Of a stretch of DNA of 6,181 bases, positions 1 through 5,005 are shown piece after piece. The first letter of the stretch is position 1. Every line of letters begins with the position of its first letter. The stretch covers positions 1 through 6,181 of the forward strand of contig JAGVBL010000309.1 in assembly GCA_020059785.1 (NCBI GenBank). Direction: 5' to 3'. Source of the stretch: Ignavibacteriales bacterium (GTDB lineage Bacteria > Bacteroidota > Ignavibacteria > Ignavibacteriales > Melioribacteraceae). The translations under genes were made by a program, and so were the position numbers. The notes under the pieces are model-generated. The model was not told the origin of the DNA. It saw nothing but the letters and a program-made list of their open reading frames with translations, and searched no databases.

Positions 1-305
1 ATAGCAGCAAAACTCCATGCAGTTAATGCAAAGGCATAGCCAATTTTTGTACCAATAGCATCAATTAATTTTCCCATTAGTACAAGTCCGATTGCATAAG
101 CTGCGGTAAATGCTGTAACTATATAACCGTACTCAATATCATTCCATCCAATTTCTTTTTGAAGTACAGGTGCAAGAATTCCGATTACCTGACGATCGAT
201 ATAATTAATTGTTGTTGCAAAGAAGAGAAGTGCTACAATGGTCCACCGGAAGTGTCCAACCTTTAAAGATTGATTTGAATCGCCGTTAATTATAGAATTG
301 CTCAT
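1..305 (-). CDS. exuT: Hexuronate MFS transporter, N-terminal 101 codons (cut by window edge)
   Basis: Partial gene for a major facilitator superfamily permease of the anion:cation symporter group, most like the ExuT hexuronate transporter. Such proteins sit in the inner membrane and import glucuronate or galacturonate with protons. Reading from the ATG at 305, the visible part has a polar N-terminus of about 18 residues, a first membrane segment (about residues 20-45) carrying the group's NYIDRQ motif (34-39), a second segment (about 57-77), and the MFS loop motif GKLIDAIGTK (78-87) with the conserved Asp82, Gly85 and Lys87, followed by the start of a third segment. About three quarters of a usual 400-430 residue protein lies off the left edge. 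A run of four G on the minus strand (313-310) is a weak ribosome site. It lies 56 bp downstream of uxuA, probably in the same operon, which supports a hexuronate substrate. Family is clear; substrate is inferred from resemblance and context. Confidence 0.85.
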   Translation of the reverse strand, partial: MSNSIINGDSNQSLKVGHFRWTIVALLFFATTINYIDRQVIGILAPVLQKEIGWNDIEYGYIVTAFTAAYAIGLVLMGKLIDAIGTKIGYAFALTAWSFAA

Positions 306-361
306 AATTCCCCATTTATTATAGAAAAGTAATTACATTGCACAATTCTGCTAAAGTAAAT

Positions 362-1552
362 TTATAACTTTAAAGAACGTGTAATACCTAATTCGAGTCC
401 ACGTAATTCTGCCAGACCTCTCATTCTTCCGAATAAAGAATATCCCGGATAAATTCCATCCCTGTGCAAATCAGGAATCATTAAATGTCCGTGATCCGGA
501 CGCATCGGCATTTTATAATCTTCTCTACCGGATTCCTTTCTTCTTTTTTGTTCAACCAATAATGCTTTAATAACTCCATACATATCAACATCACCTTCAA
601 GATGATTCTCTTCAAGAAAGTCTCCATCTTTGTTACGCATTACATTTCTAAGGTGGACAAAATTAATTCTGTCTGCAAATCTCTCTGCTATTTCAACGCA
701 ATCATTAAAATATCCGGCACCAAAGGAACCGGTACACATAGTTATTCCATTATTATTTGATTCAACTGTATTCAGAATTTGCTCTATATCATTCTTATTA
801 CTTACAACACGCGGCAGACCTAACAATGCAAATGGAGGATCATCGGGATGAATTGCCATTAATACACCGGATTCTTCTGCAGCAGGAATTATTTCTTTGA
901 TGAACAGGTATAAATTATTTCTTAATTCTTCTTCACCTATTTCATCATATTCACTTAATGCATTCCTGAATTCATCAAGTGTATAAGTTTCCAGCGAGCC
1001 GGGTAAACCAAGCAATACAGTTTCTATTAATTTTTGTTTTTTATCCTCATCCAATTTTTCGTAGTAAATTTTTGCTGCTTTATATTTTTCTTGGGAATAA
1101 TCCTTTTCGGCATTTTTTCTTTTTAATATAAAGAGGTCAAATGCAGCAAACGGGGTGGATTCGAATTTGGTAGTTATAGAGCCATCTCTAAAGATTACAT
1201 TCAAATCAGTTCTAGACCAATCGAGAACAGGCATAAAATTATAACAAATAACATTTATTCCGCACGCACCGATGTTTCTGATTGTGCTTTTATAATTCTC
1301 AATTAAAATTTGGTAATTACCTTTTCTCTTTTTAATATTTTCATGAACAGGAACACTTTCTACAACCGGCCAGGTAAGGCCCTCGTCTTCAATCATTTTT
1401 TTTCTTTTTACTATTTCATCAATTGTCCAAACATCACCGGTTTTAATGTGGTGAAGTGCAGTTACAATTCCGGTTGCACCTGTCTGTTTTATTTCTTTTA
1501 GTGAGATGGGATCCTTTGGACCGAACCATCTCCATGTATGTTCAAAACCCAA
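362..1552 (-). CDS. uxuA: Mannonate dehydratase UxuA
   Basis: Cytoplasmic lyase that removes water from D-mannonate to give 2-keto-3-deoxy-D-gluconate, the third step of glucuronate breakdown; a metal-dependent TIM-barrel enzyme. The protein is 396 residues with the start chosen here (E. coli UxuA is 394) and collinear with the family: HTWRWFGP at the N-terminus, GATGIVTALHH, CYNFMPVLDWSRTDL, AIHPDDPP, MCTGSFG, HLRNV, GDVDMY and RPDHGH. By family analogy the metal ligands are His235, Cys273, His300 and Asp353; all are present, so it should be active. There is no ATG near the conserved N-terminus: upstream of the motif the frame offers only TTG at 1558 and TTG at 1552 before a TAA at 1570-1568. 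The AAGGA at 1564-1560 is 1 nt from the first TTG but 7 nt from the second, so 1552 is preferred. It lies between uxuB and exuT in a likely operon. If 1558 is used, the protein gains two residues. Confidence 0.96.
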   Translation of the reverse strand: MGFEHTWRWFGPKDPISLKEIKQTGATGIVTALHHIKTGDVWTIDEIVKRKKMIEDEGLTWPVVESVPVHENIKKRKGNYQILIENYKSTIRNIGACGINVICYNFMPVLDWSRTDLNVIFRDGSITTKFESTPFAAFDLFILKRKNAEKDYSQEKYKAAKIYYEKLDEDKKQKLIETVLLGLPGSLETYTLDEFRNALSEYDEIGEEELRNNLYLFIKEIIPAAEESGVLMAIHPDDPPFALLGLPRVVSNKNDIEQILNTVESNNNGITMCTGSFGAGYFNDCVEIAERFADRINFVHLRNVMRNKDGDFLEENHLEGDVDMYGVIKALLVEQKRRKESGREDYKMPMRPDHGHLMIPDLHRDGIYPGYSLFGRMRGLAELRGLELGITRSLKL

Positions 1553-1559
1553 TTGCAAT

Positions 1560-1564
1560 TCCTT
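1560..1564 (-). promoter_or_regulatory. Ribosome binding site deciding the TTG start of uxuA
   Basis: AAGGA on the minus strand. Spacing to TTG at 1552 is 7 nt, while spacing to TTG at 1558 is only 1 nt. No ATG, GTG or other start codon lies in frame between the upstream stop (1570-1568) and the conserved HTWRWFGP motif, so a TTG start is forced whichever of the two is used. Confidence 0.7.
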
Positions 1565-1614
1565 ATGTTATATAAAAGATTGATTATAAATTTTAGAATA
1601 TACCTTTATAAAAA

Positions 1615-2439
1615 TTAAACACCGCTGAAAACGCTAAAGCCGCCGTCTATTGGAATTATTGCACCTGACACAAATTTGGAAGCATCGCTTGCTAACCATA
1701 AAACAGTACCTATTAATTCTTCCGGTTCACCAAATCTTTTAAATGGAGTCATATTAATAATTGTTCTACCGCGTTCAGTTAAAGAGCCATCTGCATTAGT
1801 TAATAAAGTTCTGTTTTGTTCGGTTAATAAAAATCCCGGAGCGATTGCATTAACACGGATTCCGCTTCCGAACTTAAGAGCCATTTCAACTGCCATCCAC
1901 TTTGTAAAATTTTCTACAGCAGCTTTTGCAGCAGAATATCCTGCAACACGTGTAATAGCACGATAAGATGCCATTGACGAAATATTAATTATTGATCCGC
2001 TCTTCTGATCCGCCATTGTTCTTCCGAATATTAAAATAGGTAAAACGGTTCCATTTAAATTCAGTTCGGTTACCTTTTTTAATTCTTCCATTTCAATATC
2101 AAAAATGGATTGGCCAATCCCGACTGTTGCACCCTGCATATTACCGCCGGCAGCATTTACAAGTATATCAATTCGGTTGTATCTATCAAGTATTGCCTGA
2201 TGAACGCTTTTTAATTTTGCTTCGTCAAGTACATTACACTGAAAACCAATTACATCGTTACTCAACTCCGATAATTTTTTAAGTCTCCTATCAAGATTCT
2301 CCTTATTAATATCAAGCAGAATAACCCTTGCACCGGCTTTAATAAAACCGGTTGCCATTTCACCCGCCAGTATTCCAGCTCCTCCGGTTAGTATCACAAT
2401 CTTTTCATTTATGTGAAAAAGCTCCTTCAAAAATTCCAT
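1615..2439 (-). CDS. uxuB: SDR-type fructuronate reductase (D-mannonate oxidoreductase, UxuB/YjmF type)
   Basis: Short-chain dehydrogenase/reductase of 274 residues, most like the SDR form of fructuronate reductase (Bacillus YjmF/UxuB type), which converts D-fructuronate to D-mannonate. It is unrelated in fold to the long-chain E. coli UxuB. Visible features: nucleotide-binding TGGAGILAG (18-26), Asp43 at the end of the second strand, which suggests NAD(H) over NADP(H), NAAG (95-98), Asn127, catalytic Ser155, and Tyr168/Lys172 in YSAAK. Subfamily marks are the NAAGGN run, APGFLLTEQNR and the C-terminal IDGGFSVFSGV. The third glycine of the usual TGxxxGxG motif is Ala25, followed by Gly26, a tolerated change in this group. 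The frame could open earlier at TTG 2481, but AGAGGA at 2452-2447 lies 7 nt before the ATG at 2439, which also matches the family N-terminus. It is the first gene of the minus-strand operon, 62 bp before uxuA. A related sugar-acid reductase such as gluconate 5-dehydrogenase is the main alternative; the uxuA neighbour argues against it. Confidence 0.88.
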   Translation of the reverse strand: MEFLKELFHINEKIVILTGGAGILAGEMATGFIKAGARVILLDINKENLDRRLKKLSELSNDVIGFQCNVLDEAKLKSVHQAILDRYNRIDILVNAAGGNMQGATVGIGQSIFDIEMEELKKVTELNLNGTVLPILIFGRTMADQKSGSIINISSMASYRAITRVAGYSAAKAAVENFTKWMAVEMALKFGSGIRVNAIAPGFLLTEQNRTLLTNADGSLTERGRTIINMTPFKRFGEPEELIGTVLWLASDASKFVSGAIIPIDGGFSVFSGV

Positions 2440-2446
2440 TTTGTTT

Positions 2447-2452
2447 TCCTCT
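2447..2452 (-). promoter_or_regulatory. Ribosome binding site of uxuB
   Basis: AGAGGA on the minus strand, 7 nt before the ATG at 2439. It decides the start: the longer frame opening at TTG 2481 would have this site inside its coding sequence and has no comparable site of its own. Confidence 0.75.
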
Positions 2453-2497
2453 GAGTTGTCTGTTTCGTATTTTATCAACAAATTAGATACTAAAAAT

Positions 2498-2516
2498 GTT
2501 CAAATAGTTTTTGAAC
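2498..2516 (-). repeat. Inverted repeat, possible 5'-terminal hairpin of the uxuB transcript
   Basis: On the minus strand the 19 nt GTTCAAAAACTATTTGAAC form perfect 7-bp arms around a 5-nt AACTA loop. If the promoter at 2552-2523 is used, the expected start of transcription is G2516, the first base of this repeat, so the mRNA would begin with the stem-loop. The left arm overlaps the operator by 6 bp, so the repeat may instead be an extra operator half-site. Stem is AT-rich (2 G-C pairs) and its stability was not computed. Confidence 0.45.
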
Positions 2517-2524
2517 CGATTCAA
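2511..2524 (-). promoter_or_regulatory. LacI-family operator at the uxuB promoter
   Basis: Minus strand reads TTGAATCGGTTCAA, a 14-bp near-palindrome with the central CG typical of LacI-family operators and mismatch only at positions 6 and 9. It overlaps the last two bases of the uxuB -10 box and covers the predicted start of transcription, so a bound repressor would block initiation. It differs by one base from the operator at 3730-3743 before the lacI-type gene, in the same orientation relative to transcription. The binding protein is inferred to be that neighbouring repressor. Confidence 0.8.
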
Positions 2525-2552
2525 TATAATATATATTTGTTCTAAATTTCAA
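2523..2552 (-). promoter_or_regulatory. Sigma-70-like promoter for uxuB-uxuA-exuT
   Basis: Minus strand shows TTGAAA (2552-2547), an 18-bp spacer and TATATT (2528-2523). The expected start is near 2516, giving a leader of about 76 nt before the uxuB ATG. The surrounding sequence is very AT-rich, so chance matches are easy; the placement of the operator at the -10 box is the main support. Confidence 0.6.
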
Positions 2553-2591
2553 CATAAGATTTTTTGAATTACTGAAATAACATTGACACTT

Positions 2592-2630
2592 TTGAAATAG
2601 AATTTTTTCAATGGAAATCTTAATTCTATT
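2592..2630. repeat. Overlapping inverted repeats upstream of the aldo/keto reductase
   Basis: Two repeats share this stretch. One is TTGAAA (2592-2597) and TTTCAA (2606-2611) separated by 8 nt, using the same half-site words as the LacI-type operators but with 6 nt too much spacing. The other is a perfect 9-bp pair, AATAGAATT (2597-2605) and AATTCTATT (2622-2630), with 16 nt between. Either could be a regulator site or RNA stem for the gene starting at 2686. The AT-rich context makes chance repeats likely, so this is a weak call. I found no convincing -35/-10 pair for the downstream gene in 2525-2676. Confidence 0.25.
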
Positions 2631-2685
2631 AAAAGTGGTTTATAAATTAACTCTTAAGTAAAAACAAATTTTATTTGAGGAAAAA

Positions 2686-3669
2686 ATGAATTATAGAAAA
2701 CTAGGAAGAACAGGTTGGTTTGTTTCCGAAATCAGTTTTGGTGCATGGGCTATTGGAGGTACCTGGGGAAGAGTAGATGATAAAGAGTCTTTACAAACTT
2801 TACATAGAGCAATAGATCTGGGTGTTAATTTTATTGACACGGCCGATGTATACGGTGATGGAAAAAGTGAACAATTAGTGGCAAAATTAATTAAAGAACG
2901 GAGTGAAAAAATTTATGTAGCTACAAAACTTGGAAGGAGACTAAACCCGCATACATCTAATGGGTACAATAAAAAAAATCTAACTGAATTTATAAACAGA
3001 AGTCTTAAAAATTTGGGTGTCGATGCAATTGACCTGATGCAATTACATTGCCCGCCAACACAGGTTTATTATATGCCGGAAGTATTTGATGTTCTTGATG
3101 ACTTTGTAAAAGAGGGGAAATTGCATTATTACGGTGTGAGCGTAGAAAAAGTTGAAGAAGCATTAAAAGCAATCGAATTTCCGAATGTTCAATCGGTTCA
3201 GATAATTTTTAATATGTTCAGGCAGAGACCGGCTGAATTATTTTTTGAACAAGCACGCAAAAAAAATGTTGGAATAATTGCAAGGGTCCCTCTTTCATCG
3301 GGAATACTTACTGGGAAATTCAATAAGAACTCACAGTTCGAAGATGACGACCATCGTAAGTTTAATCGTTATGGCGAAGCTTTTGATAGAGGAGAAACTT
3401 TCTCCGGAATCGATTTTGAAAAAGGTCTTGAAGCTGTTGAAGAACTTAAGAAGTACTGTCCGGATGGTATGACTCTATCACAATTTGCTCTTAAATGGAT
3501 TCTGATGTATGAGGAGGTAACGTGTACAATTCCCGGTGCAAAGAGGGTTAGTCAGGTTGAAGAAAATGTAACTTCATTTAAGTATCCTCCATTATCAAAG
3601 GATGTAATGGACAATGTTAGGAATATTTATGATAGATTTATAAAAGAGGACGTTCACAATTATTGGTAA
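2686..3669 (+). CDS. Aldo/keto reductase, substrate unknown
   Basis: NAD(P)H-dependent oxidoreductase of 327 residues with the aldo/keto reductase TIM-barrel fold, full length for the family and presumably cytoplasmic. It opens with the common YRKLGRTG motif. The catalytic tetrad is complete: Asp51 and Tyr56 in DTADVYG, Lys81 in ATKLGR and His121 in QLHCPP. A C-terminal cofactor segment is visible around IPGAKRVSQVEEN (about 284-296). GAGG at 2677-2680 lies 5 nt before the ATG. It stands between the divergent uronate operon and the repressor gene, with its own upstream region of 246 bp shared with uxuB. Its neighbours suggest a sugar, sugar acid or aldehyde derived from hemicellulose as substrate, but nothing in the sequence settles this, and the family is too broad for a gene symbol. 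It is not an ion-channel beta subunit type as far as the motifs show. Family is certain; role is inference. Confidence 0.93.
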   Translation: MNYRKLGRTGWFVSEISFGAWAIGGTWGRVDDKESLQTLHRAIDLGVNFIDTADVYGDGKSEQLVAKLIKERSEKIYVATKLGRRLNPHTSNGYNKKNLTEFINRSLKNLGVDAIDLMQLHCPPTQVYYMPEVFDVLDDFVKEGKLHYYGVSVEKVEEALKAIEFPNVQSVQIIFNMFRQRPAELFFEQARKKNVGIIARVPLSSGILTGKFNKNSQFEDDDHRKFNRYGEAFDRGETFSGIDFEKGLEAVEELKKYCPDGMTLSQFALKWILMYEEVTCTIPGAKRVSQVEENVTSFKYPPLSKDVMDNVRNIYDRFIKEDVHNYW

Positions 3670-3701
3670 TAAAACTATTTAAAAAATTTTTTATGTAATT
3701 A

Positions 3702-3730
3702 TTGCCTTTAAGACAAATCTTTGATATTAT
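3702..3730 (+). promoter_or_regulatory. Sigma-70-like promoter for the lacI-type gene
   Basis: TTGCCT (3702-3707), a 17-bp spacer and TATTAT (3725-3730). The expected start is near G3737, leaving a leader of about 106 nt. The operator begins at the last base of the -10 box, the same arrangement as at the uxuB promoter. No hairpin terminator is visible between the preceding stop at 3669 and this promoter, so some read-through from the aldo/keto reductase gene is possible. Confidence 0.6.
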
Positions 3731-3743
3731 TGAAACGGTTCAA
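3730..3743 (+). promoter_or_regulatory. LacI-family operator at the lacI-type gene (autoregulation)
   Basis: TTGAAACGGTTCAA, a 14-bp near-palindrome with central CG, overlapping the last base of the -10 box and the predicted transcription start. It matches the uxuB operator at 13 of 14 positions. Its place directly before the repressor gene predicts negative autoregulation. Confidence 0.82.
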
Positions 3744-3836
3744 TAACAACTAATAAAATTCAATAAATGAAAATTGCTGTTTCGTTTCAAAAACATACCA
3801 TTTTAACCCGCCGCCATTATCAATATTTTTTTGTAG

Positions 3837-3842
3837 AAGGAG
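3837..3842 (+). promoter_or_regulatory. Ribosome binding site with two competing starts for the lacI-type gene
   Basis: AAGGAG ends directly against the ATG at 3843 (spacing 0), too close for normal initiation. The in-frame TTG at 3852 lies 9 nt away, within the usual range, and would give an N-terminus beginning M-K-K-I-T-I-E-E-V, the common length for the family. Confidence 0.55.
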
Positions 3843-4889
3843 ATGAAAAAATTGAAAAAAATTACAATTGAGGAAGTTGCCAAACGTGCAGGTGTATCGA
3901 AAGGAACAGTATCGGCTGTAATTAATGCAAAGAGTACCGTCAAACCGGCAACCCGGGACCATATTTTACAAATAATGAAAGAACTCAATTTCAGACCGAA
4001 AGGAGTTGCCAGAAATTTAAAAAATGGTAATCAGGATAAAAGCATTGGAATAATTATAAAGGATCTTAATTATCCATTCTATACAACCATTGCTGCCGGC
4101 GCAAGAGAATATGCCCATAGCCGCGGATATTCTGTTTTTGTAACAAGCTCTGAGAACGATCATGAATGTGAAAAAAGATTTACTCATTTGTTTTCCACTA
4201 AAGATATTAAGGGTACAATTATAGCACCAATTGTTGAAGGCGATTCCGAGATTGAACACCTTTTTAAGTTGAAGATGATCAATTATCCATTCGTTTTACT
4301 TGAAGATGTAAAAGGCATTCAGGCAAATGTTGTTGCAATAGATAATTTGAGAGCAATAAAACGTGCTGTAAAATATTTAATCGAAAATGGGCATTCTAAA
4401 ATTGTTCACTTTGCCGGTCCTCCAAACTCTTCTCACACTCAGGAAAGAATTGAAGGATTCCGAGATGCTTTTAGCGAGAGTTCGCTTATATTTAATAAAC
4501 AGATGGTTATTTCTATCGGATCGAAGTACGAAGAGAGTTTTACTAAGACAGTAGAATATTTTAAAAATATTAATCGTGAAGACTACCCGACTGCGATAGT
4601 GTGCTTTAATGACCAGCAAGCACTTGCAGTAATGATGGCATTGAAAGAATTAAATATAAAAGTACCGGACGATATTTCAATAATAGGAAACGATGATATT
4701 TACTACGCCCAGATTTATCCGGTTCCACTTACAACTATTAAAGCTCCGCAGCACGAAATTGGAAAGAGAGCTGCTGAAATTTTAATTCGTAATATAGAAT
4801 CGACTTCGCTTCTATCCATTGAACGAATAGTACTTGATACTGAATTTGTTGTAAGACAATCATCACGGGTAATTGAAAAAAACAATTAA
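3843..4889 (+). CDS. LacI-family transcriptional repressor, likely local regulator of the uronate/xylose genes
   Basis: DNA-binding regulator of 348 residues from the ATG, or 345 from a TTG at 3852 that fits the ribosome site better. Order of parts: LacI helix-turn-helix at about residues 8-28 (TIEEVAKRAGVSKGTVSAVIN region), hinge helix with VARNLKNG (55-62) including the minor-groove leucine, then a periplasmic-binding-protein-like sensor domain from about residue 67 (SIGIIIKDLNYPFY, later ISIIGNDDI and PVPLTTIKAP). Family proteins bind a sugar or sugar acid in the sensor domain and leave or bind DNA accordingly; the effector cannot be read from sequence, but glucuronate-pathway intermediates or xylose are the natural guesses. 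Near-identical operators stand before this gene and before uxuB, so self-repression and control of the uronate operon are predicted. Xylulokinase follows 116 bp downstream on the same strand without a visible terminator or operator, so it is probably co-transcribed. Confidence 0.93.
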   Translation: MKKLKKITIEEVAKRAGVSKGTVSAVINAKSTVKPATRDHILQIMKELNFRPKGVARNLKNGNQDKSIGIIIKDLNYPFYTTIAAGAREYAHSRGYSVFVTSSENDHECEKRFTHLFSTKDIKGTIIAPIVEGDSEIEHLFKLKMINYPFVLLEDVKGIQANVVAIDNLRAIKRAVKYLIENGHSKIVHFAGPPNSSHTQERIEGFRDAFSESSLIFNKQMVISIGSKYEESFTKTVEYFKNINREDYPTAIVCFNDQQALAVMMALKELNIKVPDDISIIGNDDIYYAQIYPVPLTTIKAPQHEIGKRAAEILIRNIESTSLLSIERIVLDTEFVVRQSSRVIEKNN

Positions 4890-4905
4890 TTGAGAATTAT
4901 AAGAA

Positions 4906-4922
4906 TTTATTGAAGCAATAAA
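4906..4922. repeat. Short AT-rich hairpin between the lacI-type gene and xylB
   Basis: TTTATTG (4906-4912) and CAATAAA (4916-4922) form a perfect 7-bp stem with a 3-nt AAG loop, 17 nt after the lacI stop. The stem has only one G-C pair and no T-run follows, so it is unlikely to be an intrinsic terminator. It could slow RNA decay between the two genes or be chance. I see no convincing promoter in 4890-5005. Confidence 0.25.
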
Positions 4923-5005
4923 ATACTCTGATATGGAATCAAATATTTTCATCCCGTCATACACTCTTCAAGAAGAAAAAAATAAACTGATTTGTTGGAG
5001 TATTC

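Noticed and set aside
318..346. Perfect TATAAT on the minus strand (323-318) before exuT
   Set aside because: The only -35 candidate (TTGTGC, 345-340) is poor, and transcription would start about 6 nt before the ATG. More likely chance in an AT-rich gap.
630..851. Plus-strand open frame inside uxuA, and similar frames opposite uxuB and lacI
   Set aside because: They lie opposite well-conserved enzyme or regulator genes and their translations show no recognisable motif; they are shadows.
1583..1588. Perfect TATAAT on the minus strand in the uxuB-uxuA gap
   Set aside because: No acceptable -35 at 16-18 bp and the gap is almost all A and T; an internal promoter cannot be supported.
2440..2481. 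N-terminal extension of uxuB from TTG 2481
   Set aside because: The 14 extra residues contain the ribosome site for ATG 2439 and are not part of the family N-terminus.
2583..2588. Consensus -35 TTGACA upstream of the aldo/keto reductase
   Set aside because: No -10-like hexamer lies 16-18 bp downstream; the nearest, TAGAAT at 2598-2603, is only 9 bp away.
3681..3692. AAAAAATTTTTT palindrome after the aldo/keto reductase as a terminator
   Set aside because: It has no loop and no G-C pairs, so it cannot form a useful intrinsic terminator hairpin.
4965..4976. TCTTC-AA-GAAGA repeat before xylB
   Set aside because: A 5-bp stem with a 2-nt loop is too small to fold as RNA, and nothing else marks it as a binding site.
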